NCBI GenBank assembly: GCA_022592445.1
Contig: JABYQR010000401.1
Coordinates: 1 to 39,372 of the forward strand
Direction: 5' to 3'
Length of the DNA: 39,372 nt
Source of the DNA: Cytidiella melzeri
Lineage: Eukaryota > Basidiomycota > Agaricomycetes > Polyporales > Irpicaceae
Within the stretch, counting starts at the first letter, position 1, and the number at the start of each line of letters is the position of its first letter. The notes below the pieces were generated by a model. The model was not told the DNA's origin. It saw only the letters and a list, made by a program, of their open reading frames with translations, and did not search any database. Below, one piece after another: positions 19,435 to 31,311 of the stretch. The position numbers were made by a program, and so were the translations under genes.

Positions 19435-22240
19435 ATGGAGGTTGATGGTGCGCTTCCTGGTTCGGCATCTACGCGAGACTGCGGCGACACCAGCGAGACA
19501 CCAGACGACCGAGAATGGAGGGAGTGGAAAGAGTGGAAGGAGTGGCAGGCGTGGAAGCGAATGCGACAGTTGAGAGATCGAGAGCCAAGGGTGCGTCGTA
19601 CGAATGATATACTTTTCATCATACTCAGCAGCAAGAAGAACAGGTTTCGTCGGACGTTACACCTCCTGGTAACATACCCGCGCAACTACCAGTGCAACAG
19701 GGAAAACGTGAAGATCCCACAGATAGTCTAGGACCATCCGAAACAAGAACACAGTACGTTCTATCGGGCCAAGCAACAGGTTGGGCAGCCATGGAAAAGG
19801 TCGTGCGCGAGTTCGACGAAGAGAAGCTGCAGAACTGCAAGGAAGACATAGACACTCTGCTCGTGTTTGTGAGTAAGCTAGTGTCTTCCTAACACAGACA
19901 CCAACTCCAAATTTCTAGGCTGGTTTGTTTTCCGCTACGTTAACTGCTTTCCTGGTAGAATCTTATCAGCGACTTTCCGAGGACACGGCTGGAGAAACTC
20001 TCCAAGCCATCCGGCAGCTCACAGCGCAAACTGCCAGTTACCACATCATCGGTGGCTTGCTTAATGCTACCGTTTACGCCCCTACAACGCCTGCCCCATT
20101 CCAACCGTTGGCCGCAGACATTCGCGTGAACGTCTTGTGGTTCGCCAGTCTACTGTTCAGTCTCATCACAGCATCGTTTGGCATTCTGGTCAAGCAATGG
20201 CTCCGCGAATACCTCGCTGTTGACAATCCCGCACCTCAAGCCCGACTACGTGTTCGTCACTTACGGTATCCTCAGCTTGCGAGGTGGAAAGTATTCGAGA
20301 TCGCGGCAGTGCTGCCAATACTGCTGCAGATCTCGCTTGGTCTGTTCTTCGTCGGCATGTGCTACTTCACGGCGTCGGTGCATCCTAGCGTCAGGAATAC
20401 AACTCTCCCGCTTGTAGCAGGGTGGGCATTCTGCTTCGCTGCGGTTACACTACTCCCTGTGTTCTTTCCTCTCTGCCCCTACCGAACCACCTTCCTCAAG
20501 CGAATCATTACAGCTTTCCATTCTTACATCGTTCGGCATGCTACTAGAATTGAATTCCCTCCCGGATATTTTCGTCTTGTATCGTTGTGGCGCCGGAGGT
20601 ATTTACACTGGTGGGCCTGCATCGGCGCCGCGCTAACGGACAGCAACGAAGCCAACGCTACGAGTCGTGCAGATCACGACACCGATATATTGATCGCTGT
20701 CGATACCATACTCTCGAATGACGAGCTACTGAAGACCACCCTCGCAGAAGCTCTTCAACAAAGCCATCCTAGAGCCAGTCACATGCTCTCATTCATTCGT
20801 AGCATCCTCTATAACCGCCTTCAGCCCTCGATCGACGTCGTGACGGCCGACTCCTTCCCTGTGCCCCTCGTTGACTTACAACCCCTAGGTCTTCAGGCTC
20901 GGTCAGCAATCTCGTCAATCCTTTGCCAATATCTTGCTTCAAGAGTAACCGCTGTGCTTTGCTGGGACGTCTTGGCTCAGATCATCTTCTCGGCCATGCT
21001 ATCTTCTCTTGGCCAGCCTATGCCTGCGACTGTCGTGCGCCTTCTCCGTGAAAGCTTACCTGCACAACGTGGAGAAGGTCTACCTGTGAGGCGCCGTGAG
21101 CTTCGATTTGAAGTCCGTTGGCTGATAGATGCAAACGGCCAACTCGAGGAAGACGCAGCGAGGCTGTATATACAGTCTTTCCGGCTAATTTTGCCTCACA
21201 GTCCTGTCGACACGAACGCGTCTGTCATTAGGTTCATCACGGGCACGCTCCTGCTCCACCAGCAACTCAGTCACGGTTTAGATATTCACGAGGACCGCCA
21301 TGATTATGTGCGGGGGCTTGAGTCTATGCTAGCGTCATGGCCGTGGAGGACCGTTTCAAATGCCCTGAAGCTAGAGATGGCTCAATTCCTGGTTGTAAAC
21401 CTTGAGCATTTACTGTATGTTCTGCTTGCAGACGACCCGCCCACACCTCAGGTCCTTCATGAGGTCTCACCGTGCTTCCGTGGCTCGCTGGTAGCACTCT
21501 TCACTGGCATCACCTCCCTCTCCATATCGAGCTACCTCCAAATTTGGACAAATGACATACTGGCCCTGATAATGGCCCATAAGACATCTGCCAGCGAGCT
21601 TGTGCGTGTGGTCGCACAAACTCCCCCTCAACAACTATTAGACTTCATTAGTGCGATGGGCTTACTTTCGCCAACTCTCAATGGAGGTATGTATCTTCAT
21701 CCTATGAGGCTTCGGTGCCTGCTAACGTGAACACACCTCATAGATTTCCTACTACAGCATTCTGCGAATCTCTTCCACGAAGTTGCATCCATCGAAGTCA
21801 TGCCGAGGACAGCTGTGCTGAACATTTGCTACTTCTATATATTCCTCATCTTCAAACTTCCCCCGACATTTTTGGATGATACTACGATGCCCACGTTCGC
21901 CAACACTTTTACCGGCCTCGCAACCCGTATCTCGCGTACGTTCCACTGCGGAATGACTCGAACAGACGTCGGTGACGGAAGCGAGCGCGACGCGGTAGAG
22001 TTGGCCGCGGCTTGTTTGAATAAAATTCATCAGGACAACCAGGTCTTTTCGCCACCGAGGTCAAGCGCTCCCGGCCTGTTCAGTATACAGCTGATGGAAG
22101 TCTTGAACCGATTCTTGACTGATGATCACTACAGAGCGCACTGGGATCAAGACTGTGCACTGCGCTGGATACAGTTCCGCGATAACCTTACTGCATCAGA
22201 GCGACTGCGGAGGCTGGGTTTTGGCGTCGAGCTGGCGTAG
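19435..22240 (+). CDS. DUF6535 multi-pass membrane protein
   Basis: Exons 19435-19590, 19629-19868, 19919-21686, 21744-22240 give 2661 nt (886 aa). The DUF6535 block begins around residue 115 (WAAMEKVVREFDEEKLQNCK), continues through GLFSATLTAFLVESYQRL, then three further hydrophobic helices (VLWFASLLFSLITASFGIL, AAVLPILLQISLGLFFVG, AGWAFCFAAVTLLPVFFP) and the linker VKQWLREYL. The remaining 600 residues are soluble-looking and helical. Function unknown; the family is strongly expanded in Agaricomycetes. The N-terminus has an odd Trp-rich run, EWREWKEWKEWQAWKRM. The first intron would be only 38 nt; acceptors at 19631 or 19644 keep the same phase and may be the real ones. It is divergent from the phosphatase gene and convergent with the esterase. 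Confidence 0.88.
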
Positions 22241-22587
22241 GGATTGGGGACAGCCACAGTTGACGTGGAGTCACGATTTCTCCGCATGTCGACGGTTCCC
22301 GCAAGTGCCGCCGCTTTTGGATTTCACCTGCCTTTCATGATTCATTACGCGGTCGTAATGTCCCCTTTGTACCTACTGTGTTTCGTGTCTTGCATCAGTC
22401 ACTCATCACTTACTCTGAAACTGTCTGCTGCGTATGCGACTGATTTCTTTCCTCTCTCCATCTAGTGCTCTATTTCGGATCACGTATACGTTTGGTAAGG
22501 ACCACTTGTTCAGCAAGGGACGACTTTATCGAATCAATTGAGAGATGTGTGCCGCAAGGCATCTTCGAACAATCACACATCGTGGAT

Positions 22588-25076
22588 CTACAACGGGAAT
22601 TTTGCGGACAATTGGGTGAGCAAGTCCATCGCATCCGTTCTAAATTCATCCTTGGTGATATTCTGGGGTACAGGACCATCCAGGAATGTCATCAACATGG
22701 GAGCGGATGTGGTGTACCTTGGCCACTCCACGCTTCCCTTGCCGTTCGGGTCGAGATGATTGGCAAAGTGAATGAGATAGTCGGTGATCTCTCCTGGCCC
22801 GTAGCTGTTCGTGAGATCAGAGCTGTGAAACTGTGGCAACAACTTCCAGTCAGAGTGGTCTGCGAGGACGGTGTGTTCGTGGGTACGTACAGATCCTAGG
22901 TCAGGTAGCGACTTGAACCTCTTCCATACTGTCAAAGATTTGGAAAAGAGTGAGCGGTGCGCAATTCTACGTGTTTGAGGGGGGGTTGCTTACGGAATGA
23001 CCAGGTTGGCTGCTTGCTGGACCGGTTTTGCAGAAAGAACCGTCTCGGTGCCAAGAAGACCAAATCGCCTTGGAACGCCGCGACTCGTTTGTACTGAGAC
23101 GTGAGTGCGTTTAGGTTCCCGGTTCCGAATGGTGAGCCTTCCGTGGGATCTTGGGGGTACGCCTCGAGTATCTTGTCGATGTCGTCGGGCGTAGCATCGG
23201 GGAAATAGTTACCGCTGACATAGGCTCTAAACTCTTCGTCGGAACTAGCAATCGCAAGGAATTGTCAGCCATAATATGTATCATCGAGTTGTATCAATGG
23301 CTGTTGACGTACGTGAGGTTTTGGGACAGTGAGAAGAGTGTTCCTTCGTCGTCGCAGTCCTGCGGGTAAGTATCATCAGCAAGCAGGCCATGCGCGGGAT
23401 TCCCTTGGGTCCACGTAGTACTTACCCCTGTTACAAAAGGGATGTCAGCTACCTTGCCCTTCAACACTGCCTGTTGCGGTGGGTTTCGAAGGAAAACACC
23501 GTCAGCTCGCGGCGCAGTTGAGATATTGAGCGCCTGAGATGTGCCGCCAGCATTATGAACAGGGGGTCAGCCGTGATTGGTGACTGTTAACTACGTACTT
23601 GTGGTCCAAACAGATTTGCAGACGCGTCCATGGCAGCCTTAAGGGTGTCGAAGGGTGCCTGGCGCAGACACTCTAAAGTGTCTGAGGCATTTTGGCATCC
23701 CACACTGGCTACCAAATTGTCATACTCAGGCTGGCTTTGGACAATATCACCAGTAGGTGGCGGTGAGCCCGACTGCATGAATGCGCCGTGGAAGAGCCCT
23801 TCAGTATTCCCGTCGTTCGCTAGCATCTGGAGGGCAACGGAGATGGCTCCAGAAGACTCGCCCCATCTGAGCTCCCGTTAGAAATGGAAGATCGTATGCA
23901 CTACAGATGGCTTACATGGTGACTCTCGAAGGATCGCCGTTGAATGCGCTGATGTATTTTTGCACCCAACGCAGGGCTTCACGTTCTGTCAAAAAGAGTT
24001 GTTACTTATACAATTCAGACGGTCCGAGGTGTACATACGATCGAGCAACCCAAGATTTCCTACACCAGCGGCCTTCACCTCTTGGCCACCGAGGAAGCCA
24101 AAAACTTCAGATACAAGTGGCCATCAGGAGATTGTTAAGAGCGATCATGATATTGCAACGGGCTTCTTACCAGAGACACTGGTGACACCATGATTTGTAA
24201 GCAAAGTATTGAATCAGAAAGTGACATGACGCCTCACCGATAGTTGATGCTTGCATAGATGACAGGCTCGCCCAATTCAATAGACCTATTGACTATCACC
24301 GCGCCATCGAATCTGGCAGGCATCAGGCCACACGCGACACAGCGAGTCACCACACAACTTACGGGTCGGCATCACCGCTTTCGAAACCTCCTACATGATT
24401 GTATAATATGCGTTACGAACCGTTTCAGCCTGATTTCTAGAAAACGTACCGCCGAAAATCCACTGCACAAGCGGCAATAAGCTTTACGAAGCAAGAATTC
24501 TTCGAAACGCACGTACAAAAATAACAGGTAGCTTTACGCCCGCGGAGAGGCCTGCCGGTTGCCACACATTGATATTGAGACCTAAAGTCACCGTTTTATC
24601 ACCAAATTTTTTCCGTGAAACGAGGGTATCGTACAGTCCTCTCCGGTGTGTGACAGGTTAGCTTGGGCAGTTACAGCTCCCAACGCAGCCACCGCTGCCG
24701 GTGAAAAGTTTGGAGGAAAGTCAAACGACAAAGCCTGCTGTGGGCAGCCCAAGCCGAACGCTGTAGCGTTGTGAACCCCCGTGTAAGGTTTGTTCGGGAG
24801 TGGTCGTCGTAAGCGTAAATCACCAACTCTGCGATGGAGTAGTACTATAAGAGAGTTGCACAGTGGACATATTGGTTGATAAGATGCTTACGGAGGTTGT
24901 GCGAACGGTATTCCCAAAAACCGATTGGTGGTTTCATTATGGACTCCAATGAAAATGCCGTCGTCCAAGTGAACCGTTGGAGTGATGGAAGCTGCACTTG
25001 CAAGACTTATGATAATAGACAACTGAAGAACTCCGGCGGTGACCGCCGTCAGATCGCGGAACGTGTGAGAGAGCAT
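22588..25076 (-). CDS. Secreted type-B carboxylesterase/lipase
   Basis: Alpha/beta-hydrolase acting on esters or lipids outside the cell. Fifteen exons: 25076-24892, 24828-24635, 24581-24517, 24462-24450, 24390-24363, 24312-24238, 24178-24171, 24104-24039, 23985-23916, 23866-23599, 23533-23426, 23359-23313, 23244-22994, 22928-22891, 22830-22588; 1659 nt, 552 aa. A signal peptide occupies about residues 1-29. FLGIPFAQPP, SHTGEDC and the oxyanion-hole region WIFGGGFESGD come next. The nucleophile elbow is IWGESSGAISV, and family-typical AYVSGNYFPDATPDDI and SSDLTNSYGP follow. Seven exons are under 70 nt and one is only 8 nt, but all phases agree and the joined product has no gap against the family pattern. 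Confidence 0.9.
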
Positions 25077-25689
25077 TCCAACAATTGCGTGAGATATGAC
25101 TGTAGGAAGAGTTTACCGAGTAAGCTATATATCCTCTTGGTCGAAAGCACGAGCTCTGGTTGAACCGCGGGAAACGTAGTTTGTACCGACCGCGACGTGT
25201 ACTGTGACAACTGACTTCACAGCGAAACAATGAGGTTACTGCAAGCTGGCCTCCGGAAAGTCACAAGGTCAAGTCTGCTGCTTAAAAAGCGATTGTTTTC
25301 CAGAGGTCAGCTTCGCATACACATGGTCCGCAGGCGTCGATGGTTCTCAGCACCATATACGATGGGAAAAGAAGACGGGGGAACTAAAATTAACGATGTA
25401 AGAGCATGACGCGACTCACAAAATACAAGCTAGGCAAGGCATGGTGTCGGGTAAATTAGTAGGCAGCTTGCGAATGCTGTACCACGCAGGGAGCACTGTG
25501 GAATTCTCCAGCAAATACTCAACATGCATCGAGTTTGCAAGACAACAGTGAGGTGGGAGGCGGTTCAGGTTTAATCCATATTTTGAGTGGTCGGTGAACA
25601 GTTTCAAGAGAGCCTGGCTATCTTTGACATCGAAGGGTCACGGTGTTAGAGACTCTCGCGCTTGGTCTGATAAAACACCCTCTGATTTT
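25077..25689. other. Esterase promoter and unassigned spacer
   Basis: No gene or known repeat recognised before the start of the first repeat-family unit. Confidence 0.4.
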
Positions 25690-26148
25690 TTTTTCAGGTA
25701 CGATAATCGTCGCAGTCCCCCTGTCAGATCCCACTCGTTCACAACAAATTCCGCAGATATAGGAGGGTTGTCAATGATTCACAACAGTCAAACCACAGTG
25801 GCGGAGGCAGTCCAATGGTCTCAGATGTCGATTGCCAGTGCCGACTTGATGCTGCCATGAGCCTTGAGGTCGCATGCAGTCGTGCATTGCCACTGGTCCA
25901 TAGTCCGTCTCTGCGTGTTTCACCCTTATCACAACGGACTTGGCTGTGTGTTTCCATGTTGCAACCACCCAAATATGGCTGCTGGCCACTCCTCCTGTCT
26001 TTGCAGCTTTGAGAGTTCCCCCCTCGATCAAGCTAGCACCCATTGGTGCGTATTATCCTTCTGTACACTTTGGAAGCTCCTGGGATCTGACACTTACTTG
26101 CAGCCTACCGTACTTTGTCACGCCTTCCACTTTCATTTCGTCTTCATC
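25690..26148 (+). repeat. 5' flank shared by the four-copy family (copy 1)
   Basis: Common upstream module, also found at about 29370-29822, 30970-31311 and 32315-32608. It starts near CAGGTACGATAA, includes an ATGCCAGTGCCGACTTGATG-like block and a GAGAGTTCCCCCTC block, and ends with a G|GTGCGT...GCAG intron that would lie in the 5' UTR. It shows that duplication included the promoter and leader. Confidence 0.7.
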
Positions 26149-26854
26149 ATGCGCTACTTCACCATTGTTGCACACGCTCTGATTACTGTCGTTGGTCTCG
26201 CTGTATCTACACCCATCCGCATCGTGTCTTTGGACGCGCCAGTAGGCACCTCTACTGTCGCCGTTTCCGAGACCAACGTTGATAGCAGCGGCGCGATGCG
26301 CTTCGCCGTGTCATCCAGGGGGACGCCCGGTATACTGAGCATGTCCGGTGGTCAGACCCCGTGAGTCGATTCTGTTATCAGTTGACTCAAATCGATGTTG
26401 CACGTAAATATTCAATTCGTTCTCTGCAGCCATCGCCGCCAAGTGCCTGCAGTACCCTCTGGCGTAGAGCTTACACGTCAAGAAAGCCGACCTCCAGCTT
26501 ACGACGGCGTCGGCCCCAGTCCTCCACCTTACGTTTTGCAGCAGCCCCCGCCTCACGTCGCCCAGCGGCCCCCCACTTCCTCGCCCAAGACAACCGGTAA
26601 GTATAAACAGATTGCTAAAACAACTGGCAAATGGGTGGGAGGCACCGTAATCGTGGGTGGCGTCGCAGCCTTGTTGGACTGGTGGTCTCAGTGAGTTTAC
26701 TTAAATCGATGTTGCATCCGAAGTTGAAGTTCTCCCTTGCTGCAGGCACAAACACAGCAACAGCAACAGCACCAGCAACAGCAACAGCAACAGCACCAGC
26801 TACAGCGACGGCAGCAGTAGCAACAGCACACTTCCGAATCGTCTTCCTTCCTGA
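26149..26854 (+). CDS. PPxY-motif signal-peptide protein family, copy 1
   Basis: Unrecognised family. Exons 26149-26360, 26430-26690, 26746-26854 join in phase (582 nt, 193 aa). The N-terminus MRYFTIVAHALITVVGLAVS is a signal peptide with likely cleavage before TPIRI. The middle is Pro-rich with two PPxY motifs (RPPAYDG, PPPYVLQ) after LTRQ. A glycine-rich hydrophobic helix (VGGTVIVGGVAALLDWW) follows, then an Asn-Ser repeat tail from a CAGCAA-type microsatellite. The short exon present in copies 2 and 4 (RRGDSA) is missing: intron 1 looks like the start of their intron 1 fused to the end of their intron 2. The conserved last exon (26911-27007) lies outside this frame and holds a TAG where the other copies have CAG. 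Secretion or membrane insertion is inferred from the signal peptide only. Confidence 0.55.
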
Positions 26855-26910
26855 GCGGGTGAGTATTCTTCTGCCTGTTGGAACAGCCAGTGCTGACACA
26901 AAAATTACAG

Positions 26911-27007
26911 GGAGGACTAGCCTCAACAGTATGATATTGACAAACTTATCGAGATAATTGCACACTCCCTTGATCCTGTGACTCACAGCATCAGCAATCT
27001 TTACTGA
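26911..27007 (+). pseudogene. Family last exon, copy 1, with nonsense codon
   Basis: A 97-nt segment aligned with 30659-30755 and 33653-33749. It reads EDxxPQQYDIDKLIE with a TAG at the third codon, where both other copies have CAG. It has an acceptor-like TTACAG just before and ends in TGA followed by the same AGGAGAGGA string as the other copies. Confidence 0.55.
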
Positions 27008-28775
27008 AGGAGAGGAACGACGTAGCGAGTCGTACCGTGATGCTTGCTCTGCGTGACTTGCTGTTTGTTATTTAGGAGTGTGAATGCAATAGATTCTGGA
27101 TTCATAATGTACTTGCTTCAGCTGAGCATGTGTGCGACGTACACTGGAAGTTTCGGAGTGATGATGTCGTGGCAGTCCTCGCTCGTGCTTTTAGGGGGTT
27201 TTGAACTCCCCATATGCGTTCACTACTTATACACCATCCGTTCAAGTTCAGAATCAATCTTCACCAATATCTTGGTACAGTATATCCAGTATCGAAAACA
27301 CGGATCCGGAATCGGACGCATCATTAACTAGCCAAACGCGAACAAGCAAACACCGTGATGTTTGTGTTCATGAAGTATTGCGACGATTACCCTGAGTTGA
27401 AGTACATAGGCATCAAGAATACATGGTTGAGCTTGGACCAAATCATTCCTCAAGGTAACCAGTGGGCCATCGTCATCTGGCAACCCCTCCTCTTCTGTCA
27501 ACAACCCGCGTGCCTCCTCCAAGCCCTGCATTGAGAACGGGGTATTTTGTAGGCCAAGACAATGCGCGTCGCCGCATATAGTTGGGTCCTAGAGAGAAAC
27601 GATTGACCATGCTGACGTAGGGTAGGGGTGAGATCTCTTCTGTGTGCGCCGTGTGGCGTGCTTGGGGCTAAATGCTGCGGTCTTCAGCCAGTAGTAGCTC
27701 GGGACGCAGATAGACAATTCACGAGTGTTGAGTCTAGTTGATGAAGCAACGAGTTAGTGGATATATTGATGTTGGGATCTTGCTAGCTAGTGTGGAGGTT
27801 GAGCTAGGCTCGTCTCTCAAGTGTTATGTGATTAATGAGCGTTGGCAGCCCAGACTGTGCACATACCTCCCTCTTTCCCGCCGTCGTCTCTACGTCCCCA
27901 TAACTACGCATATCAGCATTGGACCTATACCACACGCCGCGTCAATTTCGACATAATTATGTGTAAACTCACCCATTTCCGCGTCGTCCACACCGAGGAT
28001 TTCCATCTCTTTGTCGCAGCGTATACGGTAGCCAGGTATGTAGTGCACGCCCCGGAAAGATGGACATGACGAACGAGTAGACGAGGGCTGGAGACGGAAT
28101 CGTCAATTTGGTAGCCGAATTGGATGTACTGGCGGTCGCTCCAACCGCCGAGAAGCACGTCCGTTGTCTTGATGGCGTTGAATGTCGCCATGATATCAAG
28201 CCCCAGACCTGTGTCTTTAAAAAGCTCAGGTTCATCCGAGTCGGGGATGTTCTGCGTAGCGCTTCTCACGACTTGAACAGGTAGAAAAGGCGCGAATGCG
28301 CCTCAGTGTGACGGAGCAGGTGCGAAAGCGGACTGAGCGGGAGTGTTACAACCAAGAATTGGCCAACCTCCATGCAGTACGTACATAGCTGTTTCAGTAG
28401 CATGTCTCATAAACGAAGGCGTACTGTATAGACTGACCATTACAATCCTAAGTATCAATATATTCTTTGCAGGTTATTGCACGTCATAGCCAGTGCCAGT
28501 GATCGGCCCATTCGCTAACTAACAAAACAAATATTGAACCTTGCATCTTGGTCGTAGGGTATCAGTATTGTCCTGCACTCAAATGATCATGAGTACGCTC
28601 AAGTTTTGTAGCTCTATCAGCTGCGCCGACCTGCAACAGGCGACATCTATGCGGTCACCTCCCACCGCCGTGACCATGACATTTTAAAGTGGTGGCCGAG
28701 CTCGCGTGGGAGTTGACGTTACCAATATGGCGATTGGTGGCTTCCCGATGAATCTCAAGCTGTCTCCCTCTCTCC
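27008..28775. other. Spacer between copies 1 and 2, no confident gene
   Basis: Contains the 3' flank of copy 1 (to about 27160). Two stretches look mildly protein-like: plus 27360-27530 (frame containing FMKYCDDYPELKYIG) and minus 28269-27925. I cannot assign either to a family or build a spliced gene. Confidence 0.4.
27925..28269 (-). CDS. Uncertain ORF or gene fragment
   Basis: The minus frame MRSATQNIPDSDEPELFKDT... runs 114 codons. From about 28060 another frame of the same strand (GVHYIPGYRIRCDKEMEILG) looks more protein-like, so an intron or a frameshift may lie between. Not recognised; it may be a decayed fragment. Confidence 0.2.
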   Translation of the reverse strand: MRSATQNIPDSDEPELFKDTGLGLDIMATFNAIKTTDVLLGGWSDRQYIQFGYQIDDSVSSPRLLVRHVHLSGACTTYLATVYAATKRWKSSVWTTRKWVSLHIIMSKLTRRVV

Positions 28776-28918
28776 ATCATTGTTGCAGTCTTTTTTTTTT
28801 CTTTTTTTTTTCAATAAATATTGAAAGGCGCCAGCAAAAGCCAGGGGCGCACGACAGCCGAACATACACCACTAGAGCTAACTACGAACCATCACACCGC
28901 ATAATCATTGTTGCAGTC
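28776..28918 (-). mobile_element. 5'-truncated LINE copy with 15-bp target duplication
   Basis: ATCATTGTTGCAGTC occurs at 28776-28790 and again at 28904-28918. Between them lies a 113-bp insert beginning (plus strand) with a T-rich tract interrupted by one C, then CAATAAATATTG. This is the layout of a minus-strand LINE 3' end truncated during reverse transcription. Its 3' end sequence differs from the LINE at 13213, so it comes from another family. Confidence 0.8.
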
Positions 28919-29638
28919 GCTGCGTTGATGGGAAACATGAAGCCAAACGGATGGGGAACATTTGTGGTTCCTGGAACGCACCTATGTGTGGCCCTGGGCG
29001 CCCTCCACAACGCGATATCTCGATTTTTACGCTTGAATGGCTCCCGCAAATGGCGCTTTAATCGGAATTCAAACAGCATCGTATGGTCGTGACCCTTTCT
29101 TTGTCGCATGCACTGATGACAGTCAGCCTAGGGTTTACGCGATACCTGGAAGGTGTAATTGACACATGAGTTAGACAAAACAAGTCCAAACGGTCGGATG
29201 TGTGTGTACGTGGAGATGTCCGAAGTCGCATTTTTTCTTGTTGTCTCCGCTCCCTCATTCTCTCAGGAAATAGCCAGAGAACTGGCTTAGATATGCAGCC
29301 ATATCATATTGATGCAGCTGTAACGCTGTGAAGAGGGTCCGATAATGCACCTATTGGAACCGCTCTCTGATGAAAATTTCATCGCAGGTACGATAAGGCA
29401 TTTACTGTTTCAGTGCCCCTTTCAAAGTCCACTCGTTGGAAACATGATCATAGCTAGAGAATGATTTCACAACAGTCGAAACACAGCGGCGAATGGTGAT
29501 CAGCTCTCAGATGCCAGTGCCGACTTGATGCTGTCAGAGCCTCAAGGGTGTATGTATTTGTGCATTGCCAGTTATCCGTAGTGTGTATGTGCGTGTCTCA
29601 CACTCACCAATAGCTGTGTGTTTCACGTTTGAACCACA

Positions 29639-29646
29639 TTATAAAC
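29639..29646 (+). promoter_or_regulatory. TATA-like box of family copy 2
   Basis: TTATAAAC about 180 nt upstream of the copy 2 ATG and about 70 nt upstream of the conserved 5'-UTR intron donor (G|GTGCGTG). An equivalent AATATAAAC is present in copy 3 near 31227. Confidence 0.5.
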
Positions 29647-29822
29647 ACCGCTGCTGGCGCACTTGTCTCCTCAGCTCTGAGAGTTCCCCCTCGTTCATGA
29701 TAGCACTGGCTGGTGCGTGTCATACTTACTATGCGGTTCTGAAAGCTCTTTCTGACATGTTTTGCAGCCTATCTTGCTTTTCTAAGACTCCCACTTTCAT
29801 TTTTACAACCTCATTCTTCACC

Positions 29823-30539
29823 ATGCGCTTCTTCACCATCGTTGCACTCGCCCTATTTACTATCAATGGTTTCGCTGTATCTGCACCCATTCGCATCTCG
29901 CCAGCAGGCACCTCTGCCATGGCCGCTTCCAGGAAAGACGTTGACGATAGCGGCGCGATGCAGCATGCCGTGTTAGCCAGGGAAATGCCCGGTATGCTGA
30001 GCAAATCCGGTGGCCAGGTCCCGTGAGTCGACTCTACTTCTCAGTGTCGCACGTAATGACCAGTTTACTCTCCGCAGCAGCGCACAGTCCACGCGTCGCG
30101 GAGACTCTGCCAGATTTGCTGAGCTGCTCGACCGGTCAGTCGACTCAAATCGATGTTGCACGTGATATTCAGTCTGCTCTCTGTAGCTATCCTCGCGAGC
30201 TCCCCCCTAGTATAGAGCACATCGAGGAACCCACTAGCCTAGAGCTTACACGTCAAAGGACTCCACCTCCAGCTTACGGCGTCGGCGAACCTCCAGAATA
30301 CCAGGATAACGAGCAGCCTCCAGCTTATTCTAGCGGCCGCACACCCGCTAATAAGTGGACCTCAATGGCTTTAGATGCTGCGCCAAGGGTGGCAGGCGTA
30401 GCAATCATAGGAGGTGTGGGAGGTTTAGCCGCCTGGGCAGCCCACCAGGTGAGTCGATCTTAGTCAATGTTGCATGTAATGTTGAATTTTTCTCTTTCAG
30501 AAGAGTAACTCGGACAGTCACAGTGACAGTACTCAGTGA
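29823..30539 (+). CDS. PPxY-motif signal-peptide protein family, copy 2
   Basis: Best-preserved 5' part of the family. Exons 29823-30022, 30078-30134, 30187-30448, 30501-30539 join in phase (558 nt, 185 aa). Signal peptide MRFFTIVALALFTINGFAVSA, with likely cleavage before PIRI. A basic exon reads STRRGDSARFAELLDR. Three PPxY motifs follow (TPPPAYGV, EPPEYQD, EQPPAYSS), then a Gly/Ala hydrophobic helix (VAGVAIIGGVGGLAAWAA). The third intron starts one base later in the frame than in copies 1, 3 and 4, so exon 4 is read in another frame and stops after KSNSDSHSDSTQ. The conserved last exon (30659-30755) is therefore not reached. A 5'-UTR intron is predicted at about 29716-29766. Function unknown; PPxY is the ligand of WW domains, such as those of Nedd4/Rsp5 ubiquitin ligases. 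Confidence 0.6.
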
Positions 30540-30658
30540 CATCCACAGCAACGTGACGAGTCGTGCCTTTTCTAATTCCATTGAAGCACGTTCCTCTACG
30601 AGCGGGTGAGTAGTCTTCCGCCTGTTGGAAATGCCGGTGCTGACAAAACAAACCACAG

Positions 30659-30755
30659 CGAGGACCAGTCGCCAGAGTATGATAGCCACAAACTCGTCGC
30701 GATATTTGCGCGCTCCTTTAATCCTGAGACTCACACCATCAACGATTTTTACTGA
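30659..30755 (+). pseudogene. Family last exon, copy 2, intact but out of reach
   Basis: 97 nt, open, encoding EDQSPEYDSHKLVAIFA then FNPETH and NDFY-stop, very like copy 4 (33653-33749). Its conservation suggests recent selection or an alternative splice that restores the frame. Confidence 0.5.
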
Positions 30756-31311
30756 AGGAGAGGACCGCAAGTGGCGATTCGCGCAGTGATGATTGCCCTG
30801 CATGTTGTTTACTTCGAAATGCGAGTGCGAATGGCTTTATTCTATTATGATGCTTTGCTTTGTGACGCTAGGGAGAGCGAACTCGGATCACGATATGACC
30901 AGCTCCGCCATGATTTCGAGTACCTGGGGCACGAAGGTTGAACCCCCGTCTACTCTGCCTCGGGGAGACTCGCATTGCAGGTAAGTACATTAACAGTGTC
31001 TCTGTAAGAGCCACTCATTCACAGCAGAATCATAGCCTTAGGTATCAGAGGGATGTCAATGATCTCACAACAGTCGAATCACAGTGGCGGAGGCGTTCAA
31101 ATGGTCTCAGATGCCAGTGCTGACTTGATACTGCCAGAGCCTCGAGGTGCATGGCCACCAGTTCTCCGTCTGTGCGTGTTTCGAAATCATCATTACGCAA
31201 TTAGCTGGGTGTTTCGTGTTTCAACAATATAAACATCGCCCATGGCGCATTCCTGTCTCTCCAGCTCTGAGAGTCCCCCCTCATTCATGGTAGCACTGGT
31301 TGGTGCGTGTC

